A stretch of DNA of 64,000 bases from Methylocystis parvus OBBP (GTDB taxonomy: Bacteria; Pseudomonadota; Alphaproteobacteria; Rhizobiales; Beijerinckiaceae). The notes under the pieces are model-generated. The model searched no databases, had not been told where the DNA came from, and worked only from the letters and a program-made list of their open reading frames with translations. Positions 7,269 to 15,827 of this stretch are shown here, piece by piece. The stretch lies in contig NZ_CP092969.1 of NCBI RefSeq assembly GCF_027571405.1, positions 184,225 to 248,224 of the forward strand, read 5' to 3'. Numbering within the stretch: position 1 is the first letter of the stretch; each line of letters starts with the position of its first letter. A program made the position numbers and the translations under genes.

Positions 7269-7763
7269 CTAGATTCGTTCACGGTCTCGCCGGATTGGGA
7301 AAGATGACGCGCGGGGGACGGTCGCATCCGGCGACTCCTTGGGCTTCGTCGCGCCAATCGTGGAAGGGAATGGGCTGGGCATCGGAGGAATCGGACGACC
7401 TTCGCCGCCCGCCTTTCTCTTTCCGGCGTTCGTCGGCGCGATCCCTGGCGCCCTGGGCTGTTCGGCCTCCGGCGACGAAGGTTTATCGGTCGCGTTTGTC
7501 GCGCTCGTCGCCGCCGTCCGATCCCTCTCCCTCCCCTTACGTTTCGCGCCGAGATGGCGGCTCAAGGTCGAGATGGAGACGGCCAGCCCGTCGGCGGCGA
7601 GCATCTGTTGTATGTCCTTGTAGGACAGGTTTTTTTCCTCGGCGACCGCCGCGATCTCGTCGCGCATGGCGCGAAGGAGCGAGGCGACGCGTGGGGCGCG
7701 CTCCCGTTTGGGGGCGGCGTCCAGCCGTCGCTTCAGCCGTTCCTGTTGGTCCTCGAATCCCAT
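7269..7763 (-). CDS. HTH protein at the stbA position
   Basis: I choose the ATG at 7763, giving 164 residues. The N-terminal half contains a helix-turn-helix around residues 40-68 (LSYKDIQQMLAADGLAVSIS, then TLSRHLGAKRKG). The rest is proline-rich and basic with no recognised domain. It begins the three-gene operon with the ParA-like ATPase and the membrane protein, 11 bp apart from the ATPase gene. A DNA-binding first gene beside oriT is what StbA is in R388. The conserved AT-rich motif ends 3 bp above its ATG, so it may autoregulate through that site. Confidence 0.65.
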   Translation of the reverse strand: MGFEDQQERLKRRLDAAPKRERAPRVASLLRAMRDEIAAVAEEKNLSYKDIQQMLAADGLAVSISTLSRHLGAKRKGRERDRTAATSATNATDKPSSPEAEQPRAPGIAPTNAGKRKAGGEGRPIPPMPSPFPSTIGATKPKESPDATVPRASSFPIRRDRERI

Positions 7764-7765
7764 GC

Positions 7766-7786
7766 GCGCAAAATATAATAAAATGG
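7766..7786. promoter_or_regulatory. AT-rich regulatory motif, copy 2
   Basis: Identical over 21 bp to 3689-3709. It ends 3 bp from the start codon of the stbA-like gene on the minus strand, so bound protein could block both transcription and ribosome access. Confidence 0.55.
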
Positions 7787-8190
7787 CGATGGCTGCAACG
7801 CGGCGTGGCCGGCAGCGATGCTGGTGACCAGGCGCAATCTCATCCGTTTGAAAACGAAGCCGTGAGAATGAATGAGAAGCCCTGAAAATCGGCGAGATGC
7901 GACAGAGAACGCCGTGCAAACGCTTACAACGTGCGGGATTGGAGTGAGATTGGCGGTTTCGGATGGAGATTGGCATGGATACATATGCGAAGGGACGCAA
8001 TTTTGGAGAAATAGGGTGCAATTCGTAGAGATTATGCGTATGCGCGATGCAATGTAGGTGGAATGTGGGAAGAAACGGGTGAGAATAGTGCAAACTTATG
8101 AAAACAGTGCATCAATACGATATACAATAAAAATGCGAGATAATGAATGAAACGTGAGTGAAATTGAGTGACGTATGTTGTTTTAGTCTT
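7787..8190. other. Non-coding part of the oriT region
   Basis: About 400 bp without a convincing gene, more AT-rich than its surroundings. It has short imperfect repeats such as GAGATTGGC (7948 and 7967 areas) and GTGCAAAC (7916 and 8087 areas). In R388 the StbA protein binds short repeats in this position, so these could be binding sites for the adjacent HTH protein; that is inference. Confidence 0.45.
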
Positions 8191-8220
8191 GGCAGGATAC
8201 CGAAAATGTAGCACATTTTC
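8191..8220 (-). other. oriT: oriT core with predicted nic site
   Basis: On the minus strand the sequence reads GTATCCTGCC (8200 down to 8191), matching the IncP/MOB-P nic consensus YATCCTG|Y. The predicted cut is between 8193 and 8192. On its 5' side lies a perfect inverted repeat, GAAAATGT 8202-8209 / ACATTTTC 8213-8220 with loop AGC, the standard relaxase recognition hairpin. The relaxase operon starts about 80 bp away. Confidence 0.75.
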
Positions 8221-8302
8221 TTATGTGCCCTCGCCGGGCGGGCTATCTTGGGTCCGGCAGTTTGGCCAAGCCCAAACCGAACACTCACGGCAGAACTGAG
8301 AG

Positions 8303-8707
8303 ATGACGGGCCAGGAGACGGTTTCCCGCCGTAAGGCAGTGACGCGCAGCGTCCGGATGAGCCCGGAAGAGCACGCGCTCTTTGGGGAGTTTTGCGAGTC
8401 CTTGAATGTGACCCCGAGCGAAGCGTTGCGGCGCCTGGCGAGGTCCGCTGCGCTTTTGGGGCCGACGTTCACAGGGGAGGCCCGCGCCGAGGTCATTGCG
8501 CTCACCCGGCAAATGCGCGCGGTCGGTAACAACCTCAATCAGGCCGTCCATCACATGAACGCGGGACATGTGATCCAGAGCGAAGACATGAGGGGCCACC
8601 TGGAAGCCGTCAGCCGCGCGATCGGCGAGCTCGATCGCCTGTATCGGTCGCTGTGCGTCAAATCCTATCGACGCGCCGAGGCGGCTGTCGACGGGCGCTC
8701 GAAATGA
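8303..8707 (+). CDS. mobC: MobC-like relaxosome protein
   Basis: A 134-residue protein. The N-terminal region VTRSVRMSPEEHALFGEFCE resembles a ribbon-helix-helix DNA-binding fold. The C-terminal part carries the MobC signature RAVGNNLNQAVHHMNAGHV. MobC proteins bind oriT next to nic, help melt the DNA and load the relaxase. The TGA stop overlaps the ATG of the relaxase gene (ATGA at 8704-8707), so the two are translated together. Position next to the oriT hairpin agrees with this role. Confidence 0.88.
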   Translation: MTGQETVSRRKAVTRSVRMSPEEHALFGEFCESLNVTPSEALRRLARSAALLGPTFTGEARAEVIALTRQMRAVGNNLNQAVHHMNAGHVIQSEDMRGHLEAVSRAIGELDRLYRSLCVKSYRRAEAAVDGRSK

Positions 8708-11676
8708 TTGCTCTTGCCGCTTATGACCTGCGTCCTCTGTCCGGGCGCTTGCGCGGGATCAGAACGGCAAGGGATTTCCGCGAACGACGGGCGCTGCTCG
8801 AGGCGGTGGATTCTGGGGCGCCTCCGGGAGCAGCGGATGCCTCCCCTGCCCGCACGTCGCAATTGGCTCGACCCCCTGCAAACAGCCTGCCCTATACCGG
8901 GCCGGGCGCTCTGTCGGGTGGCGCCGGCGAGAAACTCGAAGACGAATGGGCCCTGCGGCGGCCGGGAAGCGGGCGCGGCGGGGAACCTGCAGTTCGCACG
9001 GCTCCAGGGCCTCGTCCGGATGCGACGCTTTTATCCGCGGGGGCCGCCTCCTCTGGAGCATCAGGCGCCGCGGCGTCGATTGCCGCTAAGGCCGGTCTCG
9101 CCGCCGGCTTTCAAGCCGCCGTCGTAAAGCTCGCGAGCTACGGCTCGGGGAGCGCGCGCGCCGCGGCGCTTCTTAACTATCAGAGCGATAAGGGCCAACT
9201 CACCCTGGAACGCGAGGATGGGACTCTCGTGACCGGCAAGGCCGCCGTCGACGACCTCGCCGCGCACTGGCGCGATGACGACGCGCGCGAGCCTTCGAAC
9301 GATATTTTCCGCGTCACGCTCACATTCGAGGGGAGGCTCGGTCCCGAGGAAGCGCGAGTCGGCCTCGCGGCCGCCCTCGACGGCCATCGTTACGCCTGGA
9401 GGCTGGAGGAGCGCGGCGACTCGACGCTCGTGCATCTCGTCGCTGTCGCCGCCGGCGCCCGTAATGACGTACATGGGAAGAAGGAGCGGGTTTACGCCAA
9501 CGCGAAATCTCTTCGTTGCTTCCACGATAAGACCGAGGTCGCCTTTGGCCGCGACGTCGATCTCTCGGCGCCCGTTTGGGCGCATGGCGTCGAGGGCGCG
9601 ACGACCCAACTTGCGGCGCTCACCAAGGCGGGCGCGCTTCCTGCGGAGACCGACGCCGGCATAAGTCTGGAGGAGGCCGCCAATCGCCACTTCGCAAAAC
9701 AGCCGAGCAACGCGAATCGCCCGAAGCCAAAAAATTTCAACCCGGCGCTGGAGATTGCCAAGACTTGGCGCCCCGCCATGAGATCGAGCAGCCCTCGGGA
9801 TTTCGCGCATGTGATCTTGAGCGCGAAACCAGGGACCGACGAAGACGCCTTCATGGACGCCGCGCGCGCGACGCTCGCGCGCGAGTTCAAGGGACATGAG
9901 TATGTATTCGTCATGCACACCAACAGACGGCACATTCATGTCCATGCCGCCGTCAGGCTAACGAGCGCCAGGGGCGAAAAGCTGCATCCCGGAATTCAGG
10001 ACTTCAACCGATGGCGTCAGACGCTCGCCGAGGAAGCGCGCGAACGTCAGATCCCCATGGAGGCCGTTCGTCGCTTCGACCAAGCTCACGCGCCTTCCTA
10101 TAAGCTCAAGGACGCGAAAATGATCGAGCGCGGCATCGCGCCCGAGAGCGTCCGGCGACGCGTCGAGCGGGTGCACAACGGCGAAATTCACCGCCCGACG
10201 CGCGACGAGGGCCGTCGCCGCGCCGCCGAGGCGGCCTCCGAATGGAAATCATTGGCCGCGCGCCGGGCGGCTGTTATTCCGCCGCATGCGGCCGGCGCGA
10301 TGCGGCTCTATCGCGTCGAGGCGGTGAAAGACGGTTCACACCGCGCGCCCCTCTTTTCCATCGATCGCGCGCTTGCAGAGGTCTATGCCGCGAAAAGTGG
10401 GCCCACGCGGCTTGTCTATTTGGATGTTCCCGCTGAGCGGATTGCGGAGTTGCGCCCGTCGCGCGAGCTACCGGCGAACGTCTTCGTCGTGCCCCCTGCC
10501 CTCAACGCGCTTCGCAAGTCCGTCGACTGGATCGACGAAGCCGCCGTTTTGCCTTTCCAACGTCGCGTCGACGCCGCACTGACGCCGCGAGCTCAAGAGC
10601 AGTCTATTGTTTCCAAGGAGGATAAAGCCATGCGAACAGCCGAAACGATGGAGGCCGCCCGACGCAACATGGCCGACGCCATGGCGCGGCTGGGCGGCTA
10701 CCTGCCCGTGGGCGCGGTCAAGGATGATCTGATGCGGCGGTCACGCGACATCCTTGGTCGCGCCGAAGGGGCAACCAGAGAGCAAGAGCGGCTGGAACGA
10801 AACCCAGGACAGATCGAGGGCGACCGTTTCGTGGAGCCCGAGCCACGGAACGTCGGCGCTCTGTTCACCAATAAGAAGAAGGGAACAGAGATTCACTACA
10901 ACCGCCATGATCGAGAGACTGGCGCGTTCCAGACTCTTGCTTTCATAGACAGCGGCAAACAGCTGGATGTTCGCGACTGGAGCAACGGGGAGAGCGTCAA
11001 TGCGGCTTTAAAGCTCGCCTCTCAAAAATGGGAGACGCTGAGCGTCAGTGGAAGCGACGAATATAAGGAAACCGTAGCCAGACTTGGGGCGGAGAATGGC
11101 TACAAGATCACAAACCCGGAATTGCAGGACCGCATTCGTGAACTCCGCGCCAAGATTGAAACGCAGCGCGCGAGCGTCACAGAAGGAAAAGAACGAGCCG
11201 AAGCCAAAGAGACAGACGCGCCTGTGAAATCTGTCCCGCTTCCGGAGGCGGGACATCAAAGGCCCGCCGACCCTCCAGTCCTCAACACGACGCCAGCCGA
11301 GCGCGCGATCGAGCTCAACAGCATCCGCGAGCGCGTCGACGTCGAGGCGCAACGAGAAACCCACCAGGCGGCACGCGCCAGGGAAGCTCACGAAACCAAC
11401 GCTGCAGCCGGAACCGAAGGAGCGCCGTACCGCGCTCCGGAGGAAGCGCGTGCGGCGCGTGAAGCAGAGCGGGCCGTGGACAACAGTCCCGCTCGCGAAA
11501 TCCCCGCGGACCCCATGCAAAGCGAGTCCATCCAAGCCCTTCGCTTTGAACAGCGCCGCGTGCTCGATCAAGGCAATCGCGACGATCAAAAACGCATCGA
11601 CATGGAGAACGCCGAGCGCTTCCGCCAAGACGAGCGCCGTCAGAATCGCGACGAAGCGGAAGGCGAGTCGATGTAA
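8704..11676 (+). CDS. MOB-P type conjugative relaxase with LPD7 domain
   Basis: A 990-residue protein. I choose the ATG at 8704 (MIALAAYDLR) that overlaps the mobC stop. After a low-complexity N-terminus, residues about 140-440 hold the relaxase domain: KLASYGSGSARAAALLNYQ supplies candidate catalytic tyrosines, and the metal-binding His motif is HTNRRHIHVHAAVR (His405, 410, 412, 414). It should nick oriT at 8192/8193 and carry the strand into the recipient. Residues about 530-615 form an unassigned insert. Residues about 730-815 match the LPD7 domain of large mobile-element proteins (AFIDSGKQLDVRDW, ITNPELQDRIREL). A charged coiled-coil tail follows. A strong internal start lies at 10630. 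Confidence 0.9.
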   Translation: MIALAAYDLRPLSGRLRGIRTARDFRERRALLEAVDSGAPPGAADASPARTSQLARPPANSLPYTGPGALSGGAGEKLEDEWALRRPGSGRGGEPAVRTAPGPRPDATLLSAGAASSGASGAAASIAAKAGLAAGFQAAVVKLASYGSGSARAAALLNYQSDKGQLTLEREDGTLVTGKAAVDDLAAHWRDDDAREPSNDIFRVTLTFEGRLGPEEARVGLAAALDGHRYAWRLEERGDSTLVHLVAVAAGARNDVHGKKERVYANAKSLRCFHDKTEVAFGRDVDLSAPVWAHGVEGATTQLAALTKAGALPAETDAGISLEEAANRHFAKQPSNANRPKPKNFNPALEIAKTWRPAMRSSSPRDFAHVILSAKPGTDEDAFMDAARATLAREFKGHEYVFVMHTNRRHIHVHAAVRLTSARGEKLHPGIQDFNRWRQTLAEEARERQIPMEAVRRFDQAHAPSYKLKDAKMIERGIAPESVRRRVERVHNGEIHRPTRDEGRRRAAEAASEWKSLAARRAAVIPPHAAGAMRLYRVEAVKDGSHRAPLFSIDRALAEVYAAKSGPTRLVYLDVPAERIAELRPSRELPANVFVVPPALNALRKSVDWIDEAAVLPFQRRVDAALTPRAQEQSIVSKEDKAMRTAETMEAARRNMADAMARLGGYLPVGAVKDDLMRRSRDILGRAEGATREQERLERNPGQIEGDRFVEPEPRNVGALFTNKKKGTEIHYNRHDRETGAFQTLAFIDSGKQLDVRDWSNGESVNAALKLASQKWETLSVSGSDEYKETVARLGAENGYKITNPELQDRIRELRAKIETQRASVTEGKERAEAKETDAPVKSVPLPEAGHQRPADPPVLNTTPAERAIELNSIRERVDVEAQRETHQAARAREAHETNAAAGTEGAPYRAPEEARAAREAERAVDNSPAREIPADPMQSESIQALRFEQRRVLDQGNRDDQKRIDMENAERFRQDERRQNRDEAEGESM
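10615..10632 (+). promoter_or_regulatory. Internal ribosome-binding site in the relaxase gene
   Basis: AAGGAGGA at 10615-10622 is followed after 7 nt by an ATG at 10630 in the relaxase frame. It is a stronger Shine-Dalgarno than that of the full-length gene and would give a 348-residue C-terminal product containing the LPD7 domain. Confidence 0.6.
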
Positions 11677-11907
11677 AAAGGTCTCGTCTTTCGGCTGTTC
11701 GATTCCACGAAATGCGGTCGCCATGGAGCGCTTAACGATTGAATCCCATTCTCCCGAGGTCAGCTGTTGGCGGTGGTTCGTGTCAGATACCTTTCCGTCA
11801 ACAGCGATGGAATCAATAAGCATACGAGGGCAGGATCGCGAGGCCGGTCGGCGCGCGCAAGCGCGCCCCGGCGTTGTTCCACCTTTGCTCACGCCGCGGT
11901 GGCAGCC

Positions 11908-12585
11908 ATGCTGATCCGACTTTTCCTTCAGACATCCGTCTGGCTCGCCGGCATGACCGCCCTCCTTTTCGTGCCGGCTGGCACGATCGCCTGGCCGGAG
12001 GCTTGGAGCTTCTTGGGCATCATCGGAGGGGTCGGCGCGGCCGCGGGGCTGTGGTTCGCCCGTCACGATCCGGATCTCTTGAGGGCGCGGCTGTCATCGC
12101 CCTTCCAAACCGGTCAGCCCGCATGGGACAAGGCGATCCTGTCGCTATTCTTCGCGCTCTACTTGGCGTCCTTCGTTGTCATAGGTCTCGATGCCGTCCG
12201 TTGGCGAGCGACCGTCATGCCGGCGTGGGCCGAGGCTGTGGGCGCCGTCTGCATCTTGGCGTCCTACGCGATCATCTGGCGCGTCTTGGCGGAGAACTCC
12301 TTCGCCGCGCCGGTTGTCAGGATACAGGAGGAGCGCGGACAGAGGATCGTGATGACCGGTCCTTACGGGGTCGTGCGCCATCCGATGTACGGCGGCGCGA
12401 TCCTATTTCTGCTCGGAACGCCGTTGCTGCTCGGTTCGTCCTACGGATTCGTCTTCGTGCCCCTGCTGGTGATCCTGCTCGCCGTCCGTTCGGTCTTCGA
12501 GGAGCGCGTGCTCGCGGAGAGGTTCCCCGAATACGCCGCCTACGCGGAAAAGGTCAGATACCGCTTGGTGCCCTTCGTTTGGTAG
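11908..12585 (+). CDS. Isoprenylcysteine carboxyl methyltransferase-family membrane protein
   Basis: I choose the ATG at 11908 (MLIRLFLQTSVW), giving 225 residues, because it starts a hydrophobic segment; the frame upstream lacks protein character. Several membrane spans are evident (WLAGMTALLFVPAGTIAW, AILSLFFALYLASFVVIGL, AILFLLGTPLLLGSS). The C-terminal signature GPYGVVRHPMYGG plus FEERVLAERFPEYAAYAEKV is typical of the ICMT/PEMT superfamily. Members methylate lipids or small molecules with S-adenosylmethionine; the bacterial substrate is usually unknown. It is cargo, convergent with the PLD-type nuclease gene 3 bp downstream. Confidence 0.85.
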   Translation: MLIRLFLQTSVWLAGMTALLFVPAGTIAWPEAWSFLGIIGGVGAAAGLWFARHDPDLLRARLSSPFQTGQPAWDKAILSLFFALYLASFVVIGLDAVRWRATVMPAWAEAVGAVCILASYAIIWRVLAENSFAAPVVRIQEERGQRIVMTGPYGVVRHPMYGGAILFLLGTPLLLGSSYGFVFVPLLVILLAVRSVFEERVLAERFPEYAAYAEKVRYRLVPFVW

Positions 12586-12588
12586 GGA

Positions 12589-13350
12589 CTACCAAGTCGA
12601 GGCTTTCCGCCACCCGGCGGCGACCGCTTGTTCCTCGGTGCAGAACCAGCGTTTGTCCGGCCCCTTATCCATACGCACGCGATCATATGTGCGATCCCCC
12701 GGCACGTGATAGATGCGCTCGCCATTGCGGCTGACGTTGCCTTTGATCAGGCAATTCGCAGCGACTGAGTTATCCCTCTTCGGCGCGGAGGAGGGAGCTG
12801 GATTTGCGAATTGATTGCCGGGAGCCGGCAGCGGATTGGCGCTTGCCCACATCTGTTCGAAGCGGGCCTCGAAGGCGGGGGCGGCGTCCGACTCCCGCAA
12901 TATGATGAGGTCGTTGTCCTGCTGCTTGAGGCCCGAGGCCGATAGGTTGGCGGAGCCCGAGCGCAGGATCCGGGCGTCGGTCGCATAGGACTTCAGATGC
13001 ATGTAGGGCCCTGGCCCCTTTATGCGGATGCTGCCCGTGATCTCGCGCAGGCGGTCGAGGGCATGCTGTTGGCTGGGGTCGAGCACGATGCGAACGACCA
13101 CCCCGCGCCGGTGGGCGTCAATCAGGGCGTCGATGACCGGCCAATCGGTCAGCGAATAGGCCGCCATGTCGATCTTCGTATGGGCCGAACGCAGCAGGTC
13201 GACGTCCACGCGCTCGAGGTTCTCGGCAGGCGCGTAATGGATTTCGACGTCCGCGGCTCGGGCCGGCGCCGCGCAGACGGCAAGGAATCCGTGCAAGGCA
13301 AACGCCAGCGCGAGACAGTCGCAAACTCGTTTCCCTGTCGGCAATCCCAT
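12589..13350 (-). CDS. Exported PLD-superfamily nuclease (Nuc-like)
   Basis: A 253-residue protein with a signal peptide (ALAFALHGFLAVCAAPARA). Residues about 30-170 form a phospholipase D-type domain with a single HKD motif, HLKSYATD, followed by RSGSANLSASGL. One motif per chain is typical of the Nuc endonuclease, which works as a dimer. The C-terminal 60 residues (NCLIKGNVSRNGERIYHVPG, then KRWFCTEEQAVAAGWRKA) form a small cysteine-containing module often found on secreted nucleases. The related Nuc of plasmid pKM101 is also a plasmid-borne periplasmic enzyme. It likely degrades DNA in the periplasm. Confidence 0.85.
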   Translation of the reverse strand: MGLPTGKRVCDCLALAFALHGFLAVCAAPARAADVEIHYAPAENLERVDVDLLRSAHTKIDMAAYSLTDWPVIDALIDAHRRGVVVRIVLDPSQQHALDRLREITGSIRIKGPGPYMHLKSYATDARILRSGSANLSASGLKQQDNDLIILRESDAAPAFEARFEQMWASANPLPAPGNQFANPAPSSAPKRDNSVAANCLIKGNVSRNGERIYHVPGDRTYDRVRMDKGPDKRWFCTEEQAVAAGWRKASTW

Positions 13351-13410
13351 CCCCAGCCCTTCCGGAGGTCGCCCTCCTCATGTAAGAACGAATACAGAAC
13401 GAGAGAGGCT

Positions 13411-14010
13411 ATGTCCATGCCCCGCAGATCGAACCGCCGATCGGATCGCTTTGTGGACCGCGAGCGCCTCTTGGCGGCGATGGGCGACTGCCGGGAGACC
13501 ATCACCCGCGAACAGGCGCGCATGGAGATCTCAGGTCCGCTGTATTTTTCGTCGTCCACGGTGTTGGCCGCCATCGACGGGCTGGCCCTGATGCTCACCG
13601 GAAGCAGGGACTACTTCCATTTGACGGGGCACGGGACGCCTGAGGGGAATGCCGCCGCAGGGAGGAAGCGGATGCTCGCCACCAGGAACCTGTTTGCGAA
13701 CCTACCCGAACGCTTGGTCGATGAAGAGATCACGATCTTGGCCGAGTTTCCGGGCGCGAGGATCGAGCGGATCGTCTCCACCGGGCAAGCCAGCCAGCCT
13801 GGGTTCTGGTACGACCAAGAGCAGGCGGAATGGGTCGTGCTGCTGAGCGGCTCGGCGGGCTTGTTGTTTGAGGGCGAGGCCGCGCAGCGGATCCTGCGTC
13901 CGGGCGACTATGTGGAAATCCCGGCCCATGCTCGGCATCGTGTCGAATGGACGGACGCCAACGAGCCGACGGTGTGGCTGGCGGTGCATGTGGGCGCTAA
14001 AGCTGGATGA
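13411..14010 (+). CDS. Cupin-domain protein with an extra N-terminal region
   Basis: The ATG at 13411 gives 199 residues. Residues about 1-85 are a separate helical region (FVDRERLLAAMGDCRETITR, SSTVLAAIDGLALMLTGSRD). Residues about 88-199 are a complete small cupin (MLATRNLFANLPERLVDEEI, WVVLLSGSAGLLFEGEA, LRPGDYVEIPAHARHRVEWT). An internal ATG at 13672, in the same frame and preceded by a good Shine-Dalgarno (GGAGG at 13661-13665), sits exactly where free-standing cupins of this kind begin. So the gene looks like two genes joined in frame, or one that makes two products. The ligand is unknown. Confidence 0.7.
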   Translation: MSMPRRSNRRSDRFVDRERLLAAMGDCRETITREQARMEISGPLYFSSSTVLAAIDGLALMLTGSRDYFHLTGHGTPEGNAAAGRKRMLATRNLFANLPERLVDEEITILAEFPGARIERIVSTGQASQPGFWYDQEQAEWVVLLSGSAGLLFEGEAAQRILRPGDYVEIPAHARHRVEWTDANEPTVWLAVHVGAKAG

Positions 14011-14325
14011 TGCTGGGCGGATGGTTCAACGCCGTGGCCGGCGTTCTCAAGAAACGAATTTGACACCTTTTATCTCAGCCGACTTGGAGGCCGCGATTCG
14101 ATCCCGTTTCGTCCTTGATACGTCCCGCCAATCCCCGAACTCGGACAGCGCCTCGAACCGGCATCGATACCGACCATTAACCAACCCCAGACCGGGAAAG
14201 CGCCGATTTCAACCTGGCCCGCCGGGGTTCCATCCCCATCTCCCCCACGTCGAAGCCGTCCGCTTGCCCGTAGGAAAGCCTTCAATCAGGATCCGTCGCG
14301 GGGAGCTACCCGCTCCATTGCGAGA
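14011..14325. other. Intergenic, no supported gene
   Basis: I see no convincing frame, repeat or terminator between the cupin gene and the next coding sequence. Confidence 0.35.
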
Positions 14326-15231
14326 ATGGAGGCGTGCGTGGTCCCAACGAACAAGCTATTCAAGTCGTTACTGGACCTTCCCGGCGCGGCGGAATGGTTC
14401 GGGGCTGTGGAGCCGGCGTGGCTGTCGCTGGATCCGAGAAGTCTCGAGGCCCTGCGCAAGGAGCCGTCGAACCGGCCCGGCGCCCTGCGGATCTCGCCGG
14501 ACCTGACAGAGGCGGACGCCGGAATGTCCCCCGTCCTGCGGAACGCGATTGTCCTTCTCGATGCTGCATCGAAAGGCGACGGGCTGAAATTGACCGCCAC
14601 GGGCAATCTCGCCAGGGTGGTCGTCGACGACATGCGGGACCGTTTCGAGTGGCCGGGATATGAAAAGGCGAGCACCCTCGGTCTGTACAAGGTCGTCAAC
14701 GAGCCCGATTTCATGCCTCTGCATTTCATTCGAGTGACGGCGGCGCACGCCGGCTTGCTCCGTCGTCGCAAAGGCGTGCTCACGACGACGCCAGCGGCGC
14801 GCGAACTCTTATCCCAGCAGCGATTCGGCCCTCTGCAAGCCATCCTTTTCCATACGGCGCTCTGGCGCCTTGATTTGTCCTACTTCGGGCGCGGGCTGCT
14901 CGGCTCTTGGCCGCAAGGCGACATTGGCATCGTTCTGTGGTCGCTTGCTGTCGCCGCATGGGATTGGCAGACGCCCGAACGGCTTTCTCGGCTTTGCGCC
15001 GTTCCGACGGCGGAAGTCGTCGAGCCGGGGATTTGGGACCGCGGCTCGCTGGCCTTCGAGGCCCGCGTCCTGCAGCCGCTGTTCTGGTTCGGTCTACTTG
15101 AACGCAGCGCGGAGAAGTCCCAGACGCATGAATGGGTCGAAACGCATCTCTACCGGAAAACGCCGCTGTTCGACCGCTTCCTGAAATTCGACGTGGAATT
15201 CACGACATGCTCCGGCGCGGGGAGCGCTTGA
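14326..15231 (+). CDS. Hypothetical protein, possibly winged-helix
   Basis: A 301-residue soluble protein. The central part (LKLTATGNLARVVVDDMRDR, HAGLLRRRKGVLTTTPAARE) reads like repeated winged-helix segments of the type found C-terminally in pRiA4b ORF-3-like plasmid proteins, but the N-terminal pRiA4b domain is missing. The C-terminal half has a similar second unit (LCAVPTAEVVEPGIWDRGSL, LLERSAEKSQTHEWVET). No catalytic motif is visible. It may be a regulator or a truncated member of that family. It is convergent with the thioredoxin gene. Confidence 0.6.
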   Translation: MEACVVPTNKLFKSLLDLPGAAEWFGAVEPAWLSLDPRSLEALRKEPSNRPGALRISPDLTEADAGMSPVLRNAIVLLDAASKGDGLKLTATGNLARVVVDDMRDRFEWPGYEKASTLGLYKVVNEPDFMPLHFIRVTAAHAGLLRRRKGVLTTTPAARELLSQQRFGPLQAILFHTALWRLDLSYFGRGLLGSWPQGDIGIVLWSLAVAAWDWQTPERLSRLCAVPTAEVVEPGIWDRGSLAFEARVLQPLFWFGLLERSAEKSQTHEWVETHLYRKTPLFDRFLKFDVEFTTCSGAGSA

Positions 15232-15272
15232 GCGCTTTTCATTTCCCCGCGCAGGACCGGCAACCGCCTCAA

Positions 15273-15716
15273 TCAGCTTGCGCTTTGTGCGAAGGCGATG
15301 ATCGCGCTGCGGCCAAGGGCCCCGCTTCGTCTATTAATCTCGCGTCCGCGCGAAAAGAGGATCATCGTCGGAATGCTTTGGATACCAAAGCGGGCGGCGA
15401 TCTCGGGGACGCGCTCGGTGTCGAGCTTGGCGAGGCGCGCCATCGGCTCAAGGTCGCGCGCGGCGGCCTCGAATTCCGGAGCCATCGCGCGGCACGGCCC
15501 GCACCATCCAGCCCAGAAGTCGACCAGAACCGGAAGCTCTGTCTTGCCGATCATTCGATCGAAGTCCTCTGCGCTCGCAAGGTCGGCCGGGTGGCCGTCG
15601 AATAGCGGGGCGTGACACCGACCACAGTTGGGTAGATTGCCGGACTGAAGCTTGGAATCCGGCGCCTTGTTCAGGCTGCCGCACTGGGGGCAAACGATGA
15701 TGACGCTCTTATCCAA
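15273..15716 (-). CDS. trxC: Thioredoxin 2
   Basis: A 147-residue protein. The N-terminal zinc module has Cys9/Cys12 (CPQC) and Cys31/Cys34 (CGRC), which distinguishes TrxC from thioredoxin 1. The thioredoxin fold follows, with active-site WCGPC (Cys72, Cys75) and the cis-proline in SIPTMILF. TrxC reduces protein disulfides in the cytoplasm and is linked to oxidative stress. Length fits the family. It follows no obvious operon partner and is probably cargo. Confidence 0.93.
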   Translation of the reverse strand: MDKSVIIVCPQCGSLNKAPDSKLQSGNLPNCGRCHAPLFDGHPADLASAEDFDRMIGKTELPVLVDFWAGWCGPCRAMAPEFEAAARDLEPMARLAKLDTERVPEIAARFGIQSIPTMILFSRGREINRRSGALGRSAIIAFAQSAS

Positions 15717-15827
15717 GATTTAACTCCGCTCCGGCTCTTGTCTTCCCATTGGCTTTGATCATCTAGGCGCCCGCAAGGACGCAGACCAGAAGCCGCGCAG
15801 GCAGCCATTCGCCTTCGCCCTGCGTCT

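Noticed and set aside
8244..8250. TATCTTG as an alternative nic site
   Set aside because: It has one difference from the consensus and no adjacent perfect hairpin, whereas the minus-strand TATCCTG at 8199-8193 has both.
11677..11907. Possible transposase remnant after the relaxase gene
   Set aside because: Short frames only; I could not identify a transposase motif or terminal inverted repeats.
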